Shown in pieces: positions 36,901-45,866 of a DNA stretch of 64,000 nucleotides (position 1 is the first letter of the stretch; the number at the start of each line of letters is the position of its first letter). A program made the translations under genes and the position numbers. Source of the DNA: Pollenia angustigena (taxonomy: Eukaryota > Arthropoda > Insecta > Diptera > Polleniidae); NCBI GenBank assembly GCA_930367215.1, contig OV884057.1, positions 250,010,830-250,074,829 on the forward strand, written 5' to 3'. Under the pieces are notes generated by a model that was not told the origin of the DNA, did no database searches, and worked only from the letters and a program-made list of their open reading frames with translations.

Positions 36901-39900
36901 TACCGTAAGATGATATCCAACTTTTTTTTAGACCAAAATGCAAGAGCTTGACTTGCATGACATGGGGTTTCAACAAGACGGTGCCACATGCCACACAGCA
37001 CGCTTAACAATGGAACATTTTATTTCAGTTTCGGGACCGGTCAATTGGCCGCCTAGATCGTGCGATTTAACGCCTTCAGACTATTTTTGGTGGGGCTATG
37101 TTCAAGCTCATGTCTATACACACATACCCGCTTCAATTGACGAATTAGAAGACAACATTGAAGAATTAAATCATGAGATACCGGCCGAAATGTTGGAAAG
37201 AGTATGCCAAAATTGGACTAAGCGGATGGACCATTTGAGGCGCAGTCACGGTCAACATTTGCATGAAATAATCTTCAAACATAAAATTATATGGACCGTA
37301 CTATCGATTCAAATAAAGATTTCATGCATTTTTCTGAATTTTATATGTTTTTTTTTTAAACTTTCCTATAGCTCTTAAAAAATCACCCGATACAATTCTC
37401 TAAGAACACAAAATAAGAAATCTTTAATATTAAATAGTAACTAGCGGATACCCGGCGGAAAAAATTCATAGCTTATATGTCTATCTGATCCCTAAGATCT
37501 TTTTATGTTTTTAATTTGATTAAACTCTGTTAGATAGTTTTGGAAAAGCAGATATTTCCTCTTATCTCCCCTAGTGATCCTATTTTTTTGAAAAAAATAT
37601 AAAGCTAATGTGTTCATAAAAGTAGGGATGTATTTATGTTTTAAATTTTATTTTCAATATAACGCGTGAATTAAACAATTTTATTTTTCTAATTAAACAC
37701 TTTAATTATAGTAAATTTAAAAAATTATATTCAACATTTTTCATTTTTCGAATTTATTCTATGAGCTAAATTTCAGTTATGTATTTTATAAAGCTTTTTT
37801 GTAATAGTTCTATTCCTACAATTTTTCAGAAATGACTTTATACACTACCAGACTATTATATTGTATTTTCTATTTACATTTTACCTTAGTGACACTATCC
37901 AGTGAGACACAAAGAATGCTGACGACGGCCGCAGCGGGCCAGAAAATGCATTACATTCTGCTGGTGTCTAATAATTGTAAAAATTTTTCTGTACATTCAA
38001 TATACCTCATTGCTTTCCAACGGAAGGCTAAGGTGAAATGTAAATAGAAAATACAATATAATAGTCTGGTAGTGTATAAAGTCATTTCTGAAAAATTGTA
38101 GGAATAGAACTATTACAAAAAAGCTTTATAAAATACATAACTGAAATTTAGCTCATAGAATAAATTCGAAAAATGAAAAATGTTGAATATAATATAAAAG
38201 TTACCTTCGGAAGGAAATAATTCCCAGTTTTTAAATTTAAAAAATTACACATATTTATAAATTTTTTGCACTTTGTTAAAACTTATTACAAGTACATGCA
38301 TTCCAATTAAGCTTTTTTTATTAACTCACTCCCCAAGTTCCCAAATAGAAATAACCTTCGCTCTTTTCTCTAAAAAGTAAACATAAAACTAAATATTCTT
38401 TTAATGAATTCTCCTGTTAATAATTTCAGTTCCTGCAAATACGTTCGGTTATGAAACCATAACATTTTGGTTCTATTTGTCGCAAAGTTTCTTTACCATC
38501 CGGAACATGCAAATTATTATTAGGTCTTCATTCCCCTCTATTTTTTTAAAACGAAAAATATAGGATTTTGTCTGCAAAGTCAAGGTAGTCATTCAACTTT
38601 CAACGAGTAGGTACGTGTTTCAGCTTAGACCATCCTAAAATTCAAACATTGCTTTCAGATTTCCAGCCGTTTTAGTGGTTGTCGAAAACTCTTTGTTGAG
38701 AATTTTTTGTTGTAATTTATATATACATATTAGGGTCTCCCACAATTTTTTTTTTGTCAGAGGCTCCAGCAAAATTTGAAAGCTTATAGGGTCCAGTATT
38801 TTTGAATGTTTTTTTTAGATTATTAGGAAGAGGTTTAGAGGTCGCGCAAATCAAGTCTTTGTTAACAATCTGGTTTTTCGGCCTTTTTTCCAACTTGACT
38901 CATAACTTTGTCAATAACCACGTTCATTTAATTTTTGACCGATTATTTCTAAAGAAAATTTCCCAAGCTTTCATATGCAAAAACTTTAAGTTCCGGCAAT
39001 ATTTTTGTCCATTACGATTCCACATATTAAGTATTTTTGTAATTTTTTAACAAATTCTGTAAAAAACGGTTTATTACTTTTCAAATGTATATGAAAGGTA
39101 TAAAAACTAGTGACGCGATTTTGAATGCCGATAAGTTTTAAACAATTAAGAAAAACAAAAATGGAATTTTGTCCTACAGTTTCCGAGTAACACAATTTTT
39201 ATTGTTTGTACCTTAAAAATGGTGATACTTTTTTCGTTATAATTATTGTATATTTCCATAAATTTTTATAGTTAGGTTTTAACTGTCATTAACTTCTGAC
39301 CTGTGTTGCCAAAACTTGGTGACCAAAAATGGCTAAATCTAGCCACTAAATGGCTAAATTGGCAACACCGCTTTTGACATTTATTGATCTTAATCGTTAC
39401 ACGCTCTCATTTTCACTTTCTATTTTATGTGTGCTCCAGGAGCTATCAATCGGGCTCGGTGGATGATGAAAATTATCTATTCTTTGAAAATATGCATTTT
39501 CCGCAACCAGCTGCAATCTTATATAGACAAATCAACAGTTGATGCCTGCTTGAATTTAGTTCATTTATTTTAAGAATATATATCAAATATTGGTACCTCT
39601 GCCAGTGCCCTCGATACGCTCCTCTCAATAATCTGAGCCTATTAAAGGAATTGGTTAGTTATAAAATTATTAATAAAGCCTCGCTCAGCGTTTTTTGATG
39701 AACGTATCGACACCAAAACTTTGCACTTAATGACAAAAAAACTTGCAGATATTCCATGCAGAGATTATGAAGTAGCAAATGTAACTTTAACAGAAGAAAA
39801 CTTTAGAAATAAAGAAATTCAACAATTCATTTCAAAAGCCATTCTAACTTTTTTGCCATGCCATATTTCAATCGATTTTTTAAAAATAGATCCAGAGAAT

Positions 39901-41796
39901 TGGAAAGCCAACAAGTCATTTCAAGAGGCAAAGAAAAAAGTTCAACTGTGGTAAATGATGTGGCAGAACGAGGTGTGGCTTTGGCTAATACTTAAATTAA
40001 TGTTAAAAATTCTGAAACTGATTACCAGAATTTATTGCAAGGTATAGAACTACATCGCAAGAACCTCAATAAATGAATTTTCACAGAGCAAAAGAAAAGT
40101 TTTTTTTTTGTTGATTGGGTAAGATTGGTGAACTGGCAAACAGCTTTTAATAACATATACTGGGTATAAAGATAAAAACGGGTATAACTCAGGAACGGTA
40201 AGAACAAATTTAAAAATTGTTTATTCATATTAATAAGAATTAATTTGTCTTTCAAACTGCATCATTAGTTTTTTTTTTTTGGTTTTCATTTAAACTTAAA
40301 AAGTTGTAAAGCGTTATTACAAAATTTTTGAAGAAATTACGAAAAATTGTAATTAAGGGTATCTAAATGAGTAAACTCATCACCAAAACTTATAATTTTT
40401 TCACACAGGAATAAAGCTTGGATACTTTTCTTTAAAACTGTTTCCTCGGGAGTGAAGAAACTCATGTATTAACCAAGTTATGAGTAAAGTTAAAAAAGGC
40501 CGAAAACTCCGTTTTTTTTTATGAAAACTCCATTTGCGCGACCTCTAAACCTGTTCCGAAAATTTAAAAAAAAATCAAAAATACTTTACCCTATAAGCTT
40601 TTAAATTTTAATTGAGTACCTATGAAAATCAGGATGAAAACATTTTTTGGGACACCCTAATACATATGTTTGAAGAAAACGTATTTTATTTTTGTGCAAA
40701 AAAAAGTATAAACAGCAGTACAAAAGCTAAAAAAAAGTACAATTGCGTACTTCTTTAATGGTAATGCATAAAGCAGTACAAAGAGAAAAAAAAGTACGCG
40801 CACTGCTGAAAACAGTTTGTCTGGCAAGCCTAACTTTAACCAACCAGGTATGTTGCACCTTCCTTTGACTTATCGCTCACTTTAGGTTAAAGTAAAGTTG
40901 CAATAATGGAACACTTTTTATACGGCCGATAAAATCCTACCTTTAGCTATCGGTAAGTTGTGAAAACGGGCCTTAAACTAAAAACAATTTGAAAATTTTG
41001 GGTTATTTTTTCAATGTACAGAGTTTTTTGCTTCACCTGTAAAATTTGTTCAATGTAACCATATGACGTAATTAAATTTTTATGTTCGTATTGAAAATAG
41101 TTTGCAGTTCAGTCGTTCAGTCCTTCTCCACTGTAATCCATTTTTTTTTTTTTTATTGTTTTAGTTTCTTACCTCATTCATCATACGAAAACGACTTTTC
41201 GCCAAATGTGTGGTGCATAAAAACTTGAATACCATGATACTGATGTTAATATGTGGCAGGGCGAATGTTGTAAACACCACAAAAGATGGAGTTATCTGAG
41301 CCGATCTTAATAGCATATAACTGACGCACAAGTAAATAAAGTTGAATAACAGCATACCAAAAGATATAACGAAAGAATACCATAAAATCTTTCGATAATT
41401 CAATTTCATGCCCAATCTCACGAAAATCTCATCGACAACCAAATTATTCTGTATAATATTTATCAATTTATCGCGTTTGACAATCGCAAAGCCAAAAATC
41501 GTCAACATGGCTATAATACCCGTTAGCGAAAGTGTTGCATCACCTATTTTGGTTATGTTTGTTTGAAAAAAATATCCAATGATGGAGCCACCTTCACGAC
41601 GCGACAGAAAAAAACACAAAAGGAAGAAGAGGAAATGGGCAATGCCAGCCACAAAGGACAATGCCGAAGTGCGTACTTCTTTTTGTGAATTCAAATGAAA
41701 TGGTGCCAACCCAATTATGGAAATGTAGGTTAAGGGTCTCAACGACTGGAATATATTGTCGGCTTGGGAGAAACGTTCCCAAATTTTAAAACCCAT
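21998..41796 (-). CDS. Gr28b: Gustatory receptor Gr28b-type, three exons, 18.4-kb intron
   Basis: Seven-transmembrane insect chemoreceptor of the Gr28 group; Drosophila Gr28b isoforms act in taste neurons and in light, heat and ribonucleoside sensing. Exons: 41796-41173 (208 codons), 22787-22179 (203 codons) and 22096-21998 (32 codons plus TAA). All junctions are phase 0 at GT..AG sites, giving 443 residues, the usual family length. Exon 1 begins MGFKIWERFSQADNIFQSL and holds TM1-TM4. Exon 2 begins ILQDILDSHIED and holds TM5-TM6 with FLFILFDDFYILE and IIIVLIVEGSSKTIK. Exon 3 gives TM7 with TCYLIILVQF, a variant of the receptor signature TYhhhhhQF. The Drosophila gene has several alternative first exons sharing two 3' exons; only one first exon is visible here, so others may lie outside. 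The 22788-41172 intron is full of transposons, but no coding exon is damaged. Confidence 0.92.
23002..24114. mobile_element. Foldback-type element cluster
   Basis: Bounded by AAACTGGGAATTATT and AATTCCCAGTTT. Three copies of a ~200-bp arm (ATTCAACATT...ATTTTTCGAATTTATTC, TAAAGCTTTTTCGTAATAG, ACCAGACTATTAT) occur, two facing each other and a third in direct orientation before the right end. The middle (about 23230-23760) holds GACACAAAGAATGCTGACGA, also found in the related copy at 37728-38232. No transposase. Confidence 0.6.
24285..24560. mobile_element. MITE with AGGCCCTA ends
   Basis: Inverted ends AGGCCCTAGATTTGTAAAAC and GTTTTACAAATTTAGGGCCT bound 276 bp; the pairing continues through GCAACGC. 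It sits inside the AT minisatellite, with matching repeat on each side. The 75-codon ORF inside is chance. Confidence 0.75.
24862..25517 (-). mobile_element. HINE3 composite, minus strand
   Basis: Two HINE3 5' ends (TATACCCTTCACC in - orientation, at 25517 and 25026) in the same head-to-tail arrangement as at 1566-2915. The second copy stops in an AT tract near 24862 without its hairpin end. Confidence 0.6.
25637..26106 (+). mobile_element. tRNA-derived SINE-like element, copy 1
   Basis: About 470 bp shared closely with 58345-58808. The central 25795-25915 part carries GGTTCGAGCCCCAGCC, a good RNA polymerase III box B. The upstream ATGGCTGCGAGTG is a plausible but weak box A. A tRNA-unrelated AT-rich tail follows (CATGAACTTAAGCC...). 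No functional tRNA fold was found because the anticodon region is too long. SINE is inferred from box B plus repeated copies. Confidence 0.55.
26113..26842 (-). mobile_element. HINE1 copy, minus strand
   Basis: Reads CAAGTTAGAGTGC, the hairpin ATTCGGCTGTGCCGAAT and GATACCCTCCACCGACAG at its left edge, and GTGGAGGGTATA at its right edge. This is a complete HINE1 in reverse, with shortened internal blocks (730 bp). Confidence 0.75.
27168..27429. mobile_element. MITE with ATCGAGCCCTACCCGCG ends
   Basis: Inverted ends around CGCGAAAATAACGTAAGCG and CGCTTACGTTATTTTCGCG, about 30 bp each, bound 262 bp. The duplicate at 35776-36036 is near identical. Confidence 0.75.
27891..28783 (+). mobile_element. 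Mariner relic, segmental copy 1
   Basis: Ends TCGGGTGATT and AATCACCCGA are inverted and flanked by TA on both sides, the Tc1/mariner target. Inside, the transposase begins MNRLTNEQRLQIIEVYYQNA and jumps to FSDQAYFWLNGYVNKQNCRF (first catalytic Asp kept, next Glu changed to Gln). It shifts frame near 28330 and continues with WFQQDGATCHTAR and CDLTPSDYFWWGY. A central region of about 100 residues is deleted. Not able to encode transposase. Confidence 0.88.
28834..29000 (-). mobile_element. Helitron-like 3' terminus
   Basis: On the - strand the sequence ends GCCGGGTATCCGCTAG followed by T, the Helitron CTAG|T terminus. The 5' boundary cannot be placed. Also present in the duplicate at 37441. 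Confidence 0.4.
29001..29880. other. Remainder of duplicated segment
   Basis: AT-rich with no gene. 29570-29710 (TTATAGGGTCCAGTATTTTTG, AGAGGTCGCGCAAAT) matches the reverse complement of part of 40370-40672, so it includes a dispersed repeat. Confidence 0.4.
30183..33005 (-). pseudogene. Retrotransposon ORF2 (endonuclease-reverse transcriptase) with one stop codon
   Basis: About 940 codons in one frame. It starts with an AP endonuclease domain (CHINAQSLKPKIDEF, ICVSETWF, LCGDFN, LLDIFFVSN, SKHDLLF). The reverse transcriptase follows (KIIPKSKNEYRPIAILP, LTRKQSGFRPQHSC, LVLLDHSKAFDTVDHDVL, LKGVPQG, and the catalytic MYADDVQLY). A single in-frame TGA at 31073-31071 falls right after GVPQG, where relatives have Ser (one base change from TCA). 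Everything after it stays in frame to the normal end at 30183. This is a recently disabled or suppressible copy. A CR1/L2/jockey-type clade is suggested by motif style; I cannot place it further. Confidence 0.9.
33233..34564 (-). pseudogene. Retrotransposon ORF1, split by a TTAA-flanked MITE
   Basis: The N-terminal part (34564 down to 33923) begins MSSDNEYNNDNNDLSKAPK and has a coiled coil around residues 55-130 (RFEKFTEIIKTVIAESEARM). It has an in-frame stop near 34115 after ENEDLFRMF. The C-terminal part (about 33471-33233) reads LNHIGVNSDRPFYVNENL and ends at TAA. The 443-bp MITE at 33476-33918 interrupts the frame. ORF1 proteins of this type bind element RNA. Non-functional here. Confidence 0.75.
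33476..33918. mobile_element. piggyBac-like MITE in ORF1
   Basis: Flanked by TTAA at 33472-33475 and 33919-33922. Ends CCCTTCTGCA and TGCAGAAGGG are exact inverted repeats. Near each end and in the middle it repeats a TGGGTCAATTTGACCCA-like palindrome. A TTAA target and CCCT ends are piggyBac hallmarks. Confidence 0.85.
34781..34978 (+). repeat. Segmental duplication copy 1, right part
   Basis: Continues the homology broken by the retrotransposon and matches 39019-39213. It ends where CAAGGCGAATTCATCCCAGG begins, which resembles the end of the hAT-type MITE at 48255-48460. Confidence 0.75.
34979..35711. other. Spacer between duplicated segments
   Basis: Starts with a one-ended relative of the CAAGGCGAATT MITE (34979-35060). 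The rest is AT-rich with an A-run at 35150; no gene supported. Confidence 0.35.
35776..36036. mobile_element. MITE with ATCGAGCCCTACCCGCG ends, second copy
   Basis: Duplicate of 27168-27429 carried by the segmental duplication, with the same inverted ends. Confidence 0.7.
36498..37390 (+). mobile_element. Mariner relic, segmental copy 2
   Basis: 893 bp, the same length as 27891-28783, with the same TA flanks, internal deletion and frameshift. It therefore duplicated with the segment rather than transposing. It keeps FSDEAYFWLNGY and VTVWCGLW where copy 1 has mutated, so it is closer to the ancestor at those sites. Confidence 0.88.
37728..38232. mobile_element. Foldback element with 15-bp target duplication
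   Basis: Flanked by exact copies of AAATTTAAAAAATTA (37713-37727 and 38233-38247). The unfilled site is seen in segmental copy 1 at 29106. The arms are inverted (ATTCAACATTTTTCATTTTT / AAAAATGAAAAATGTTGAAT), but the left arm lacks about 43 bases of the terminal sequence present at the right end (...GGAAATAATTCCCAGTTTTT). Relative of 23002-24114. Confidence 0.8.
39214..39679. other. Unassigned spacer
   Basis: Contains a repeated ATGGCTAAAT word (39330-39362). No gene or element boundary supported. Confidence 0.25.
39680..40074 (+). pseudogene. Degenerate C-terminal fragment of a transposon-type protein
   Basis: Conceptual reading FFDERIDTKTLHLMTKKLAD is followed by a segment ending NKSFQEAKKKVQL. 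After a frameshift near 39950 it continues VVNDVAERGVALANT, a stop, then DYQNLLQGIELHRKN and TGA. The VVNDxAERGVAL block followed by a Q.LLQ...HRK block resembles the C-terminus of a group of uncharacterised, transposon-like proteins in insects and other animals. This is from memory and I cannot name the superfamily. The 5' part is missing. One frameshift and one stop show it is dead. Confidence 0.45.
40370..40672 (-). repeat. Dispersed repeat related to 29570-29770 and 38710-38920
   Basis: In reverse complement it shares AGGGTGTCCCA-like, AAGCTTATAGGGT, AGTATTTTTGA, GGTTTAGAGGTCGCGCAAAT and an ACTCATAACTT-like block with both segmental copies. No coding capacity. Confidence 0.5.
40817..40975. 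mobile_element. MITE relative of 4524-4679
   Basis: Shares ATCGCTCACTTTAGGTTAAA, CCTACCTTTAGCTATCGG and AAGTTGTGAAAACGGGCCT with the MITE in the ZRSR2 intron. The left end is decayed. Confidence 0.55.
41173..41796 (-). CDS. Gr28b: Gr28b first coding exon
   Basis: Encodes residues 1-208. The start ATG has the context GCTAAAATGGG. The exon ends ...RFRMMNEG-free at GAG|GTAAGA (41173/41172). It carries four hydrophobic segments, including SFVAGIAHFLFFLLCFFLS and YSFVISFGMLLFNFIYLCV, and the conserved FALPHINISIMVFKFLCTTH. Reading past the donor gives only three more codons before a stop, which confirms the splice site. Confidence 0.9.
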
Positions 41797-41857
41797 TTTA
41801 GCACTTTCCTTTCACCGGAAATTAACACAATTTTATTTATTATTAATGAATATTACG

Positions 41858-41891
41858 CGTCCGCTTTAGAAGGCCACTTGTTGATAACTGA
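41858..41891 (-). promoter_or_regulatory. Initiator + DPE core promoter of Gr28b exon 1
   Basis: On the - strand, TCAGTT (41891-41886) matches the arthropod initiator with A+1 at 41889. Counting from it, +28 to +32 (41862-41858) reads GGACG, a full match to the downstream promoter element RGWYV at exactly the required spacing. No TATA box lies about 30 bp upstream. This predicts a 93-nt 5' UTR. Sequence match only. Confidence 0.55.
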
Positions 41892-41896
41892 ATCCT

Positions 41897-43140
41897 TGTT
41901 ATATGTGTAACTCTATCAAGTGTCGTTTAGGTTTAAATGTTGACTTTGTTGTCTTTATTTACTTAATTATTTATTTTACATATATGTTGTAATTTATATA
42001 TATTAATTGTCATTATGTGTGTTGGAAATATTTTATAGCTTGTATACGAGTATGGAAATGTTTGAATGAAGAAATATGAATGAAAGTTAATTGTATTTCA
42101 AACCTTTTCCATGTACATTAAGAATAAAGTAAAGGGTGTTCAATTAAACCCAACATCATCCCTTCAGTTTATTTTTTGGCCAGTCTGGTCGTACAGCTAT
42201 TTATGTATGTAAAGTAAATAAAATGTTTGCCGTTGACAACTTGGTAAATATTGTCGTCTGTGTATATTTGAGCGTGTTGTGTCACGAAGCGCAGTCGTCA
42301 TTGTTTCCTTTATCGATAATTGTTATAGTGTCATTGTTAGTCCTACTGAATAAATGTTTTGCTTTTTGTTTATGCCTGTTACCAATTAATACCAACAGTT
42401 ATTTATTTGCAAATTTACACTTAAATAAATATTATTAGAGAATTTCAAAGGTAAGGAATCGAACCTGATACTACCAACTAGTCTTAAGGATTTTGTGACA
42501 CGCCAATTTTATGAAGATGGAGGAGATTATTCTGTCCCTCACCATAATTTCATAAATTGTATCAAGTTATGCGTCTCAGCTGTTGGTTTCTTTAAATTCA
42601 TGGAATAAATAAAAAGATTCCCAAAATAAAAATGTTTTTTTTTTTATTTTAACGTAACCATATAAAAACCAAAATTAAATTTTTATGGTAATGGCGAAAC
42701 AGTAATAGCATGTTCACTCGGACAGCAATATTCATGTTTCGCTCTCTCATTCCTGTTTCTCGCCCCAAACATGATTGAAACAACATGTTTTTCCATACAA
42801 AATTTTGAGAGCGAAACAGGTCGTTTCATTATGAAACAAGCTGCGAAACAGGAAAAATGTAATCTCATCCCCAATTTTGATAACAATTATCGTTAGCTTG
42901 TCTGAACTAGCTCTCAAAAAATAAATCAAAACCAACAAAAAACAAAAAAAAAATTGATGTTAAAAAAATTAGGTGATAACTAGTGAAACCAGAAATATGC
43001 TCTAAAAAAAATTGCTCATTTGAAGACACAATATTCAACAATTTAATAACAAAATTTTGAAATCCATATGGGTTTTCGCTCTCTGAAACTAGTTTGCCAA
43101 ACATGCTGTTCATACGATTCATTCTTTTGTTTTTTTTTTT
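41897..43140. other. Upstream flank of Gr28b exon 1
   Basis: AT-rich. 42690-42870 has several GCGAAACAGG/CCTGTTTCGC words in both orientations (GCGAAACAG, TTTCGCTCTC, GAGAGCGAAACAGG), an imperfect inverted cluster. No ORF of note. Confidence 0.3.
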
Positions 43141-45790
43141 TATACCCTCCACCACAGTTAGTTGTGAAGAGGGTATACTAAGTTTGTCATTAGGTGTGAA
43201 ACTTTTTTATTATTCATCTCAGACCCCATAAAGCATATACTTATATTCTGGGTACTTGAGTAATTCTAAGTCGATTTAGCCATGTCTGTCTCTCTGTCCG
43301 TCTGTTGAAAACACGCTCACTTTCAAAAAACTTGGTGTCAAAGTTATCCTAAGCAGTTTGGGATTGAAATCCCGCAAAATCGGTTCGCTAGGATCGGATC
43401 TGTGAATCAAAATGTGGAACCACCACGTAAAAAAAATTGATAATTTTAATTTCAAAAGATTTTGTTATTCGTGCTTAATTCCCAGTTTTTATTCTTGATA
43501 AAAACACTTGAAATTTATTGTTGATGGGATAAGCTATTCATATGTGCATTTCACTGGTTGCTTAGGCCAGATCATCAGCAAACTTCATCCGTAAAGATTT
43601 TAGAAAAACTAAAGATATTAAACCAAATAAAACTGTTAAACGTATAAGACTTATAGCAACAGTTCTACTTGTAATAATATCAAAGTTTAAACAAAACACA
43701 TCAACAATAAACAGTGGGTTTATCTCATCTTACATTGCAACGAAATCGTTCAGACTTCATAACGACTTTCTGCACAAGTTGCCGATTTCGGGACTGATTT
43801 CGTCTAGAAGTCAACACGAAAAATATATGAAGTGGTTGACACGATTTCTGTAAGAATTGTCGTGGGAAATTCCCTTATTTTCACAGATAGATCTGTCTGA
43901 TATCTGAACGATGTCTGATGTTATTTCCTAGGGAAATTCTGGATTTTCTTCCGATATTTCCAATCGATGTCTGACAGAAATCGTACTTGTAGTCGTTTAA
44001 AATTCGCATAGTTATTGGGACAGTTTGCACAGATATATGCCAGTAATCTGACAATAAATCTTTTTTATTTCTGAAATGATTGCCGACAAATCGTGCAGAT
44101 TCAATTAAATTCAAATTCAATTTAATTATTATAACCACATTTATTACTAAACACTTTATGTTTTTAGCATGTCTTCTCTTTCCAAATTCACTTAATACAC
44201 TGCTGTGAACGACGATTATTAACATGTTTTCTTTTCTTCAAATTGGATAATCCCGTTAGACACATTAAACTTTTATTGTAAACATTGATCAAACACAGAA
44301 TTGAAAAAAGCTTCGAACTTTTGATCCGAGTTCTGTACGAAATCTTACAGATTTTTCTGCACAAGCAAAACATAAAAACCATTGAAAAATCCATCAGCAG
44401 TCTGCGAGCTTTTGTGATCCGAGTTCTTTACGAAATCTTGCAGATATTTCTGCACAAGCAAAACATAAAAACCATTATAAAATCTATCAGCAGTCTGCAA
44501 GCTTTCGTGCAGATATTTCTTAAAAAATGAATATGAAATATTCCTCCGAGGTTTCTATCTGAAGGCTGAACGAAATCCTGCAGACATTTCTGCATAAGCA
44601 AAATATAAAATTCCTCGAAAGTTCGTTAACAATTTTTAAAGAACTCTGTACGATATGTCGAAAGACTTACGAATTTGTACAGAATTGTCTTTTATCAGAC
44701 GAAATCTGTAAGTTTGGTTGGCTGGGATGAGATAAACCCACTGTTTATTGTTGATGTGTTTTGTTTAAACTTTGATATTATTACAAGTAGAACTGTTGCT
44801 ATAAGTCTTATACGTTTAACAGTTTTATTTGGTTTAATATCTTTAGTTTTTCTAAAATCTTTATGGATGAAGTTTCCTGATGATCTGGCCTAAGCAACCA
44901 GTGAAATGCGCATAGGAATAGCTTATCCCATCCACAATAAATTTCAAGTGTTTTTATCAAGAATAAAAGCTGGGAATTAAGCACGAATAACAAAATCTTT
45001 TGAAATTAAAATTTTGTATTCCCAAAAATTGAAATTACTTTTTGAAATTGATAATTTTGTTACAAAAAGTAGCATAAATGGTGGAAAAATGCACAGAATG
45101 ATATGAGATCTAGCAAAAATTCGTTTCATTCGACTGGAAATCACGCTGTAAAATTTCGCGAAGATCCGTCCATAATTTACCCTAGGCCCTATATAAGCCC
45201 TACTCCTGGAAAACAGTATAGAACGCCTAAAACCCTAATTAATAACGCTATCATTACAAATTTTTGCATTTCACAGTTTTATAGAACTAGAAATAAAACA
45301 GTAAATTTTCATGAAGATCGGTCCATAATTTACCCTAGGCCCCATATAAACCCTACTACCGGAAAACAGTTTGGTACTCCGTAAATCATAATTAATAATG
45401 CTATCATAACAAAATTTGGTAAATCACAGTTTTACATAACTAAAAATCACACTAATTAATTTCGTGGTGATCGGTCCATAATTTACTATAGACCTCATAT
45501 AAGCCCACTCTGGTAAAATAATTAAATACGCCTAAAACCGTAGCAGATATAGATATTGCAGTTAACTTTCTTCCAACTTAGCTTCATATGGCCCGAAAAA
45601 ATATTGTGCAATTTTGTGATATACGGTCCATAATAACCCTTAGATCCATTTAAAGCAGCCTTCTGAGACTTACTGTATTGAAATTTATGTCTTTTAATAC
45701 CAGAAATCACTCTGGATTGGAGCTTACCATGGCTCCAATATAAATTCCCCTCCTGAAAATCATTTAAGTACGGCTTAAACTGTTACGAAT
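43141..45790 (+). mobile_element. HINE1 copy split by a foldback element
   Basis: The 5' part at 43141-43447 (TATACCCTCCACCACAGTTAG onward) resumes at 45045 with AAATTGATAATTTTGTTAC and continues through several ~150-bp internal blocks (GGTCCATAATTTACC...CCCTA). No 3' hairpin is found. The interruption is at 43448-45044. Confidence 0.7.
43448..45044. mobile_element. Foldback element with ~280-bp arms and 14-bp target duplication
   Basis: Flanked by AAATTGATAATTTT at 43434-43447 and 45045-45058; uninterrupted HINE1 copies show the single-copy site. The arms (43448-43729 and 44726-45007) are inverted and nearly identical. The right arm extends 37 bases further than the left. The centre has two ~97-bp direct repeats (TGATCCGAGTTCT...CTGCACAAGCAAAACATAAA at 44319 and 44417) and a weaker third. 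ORFs here are chance. Confidence 0.85.
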
Positions 45791-45866
45791 CATGATTTTT
45801 TACTCAAGCTAATAAAAATTGCTAAAAAAAAACTTTCTGGTTGTCAGTCAATTATTTAATATACAT

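Larger units (their letters stand above)
35712..39213 (+). repeat. Segmental duplication copy 2
   Basis: Direct repeat of 27104-29880 plus 34781-34978. It differs by point changes and by a private 505-bp foldback insertion at 37728-38232. It provides the uninterrupted site for the retrotransposon of copy 1. Confidence 0.85.

Noticed and set aside
42223..42438. 71-codon hydrophobic ORF upstream of Gr28b
   Set aside because: Cys/Leu/Val-rich but AT-driven, with no family match; it is on the opposite strand to Gr28b and cannot be one of its exons.
44285..44530. 81-codon ORF with a repeated VLYEILQIFLHKQNIKT unit
   Set aside because: Translation of the ~97-bp direct repeat in the centre of the foldback element.
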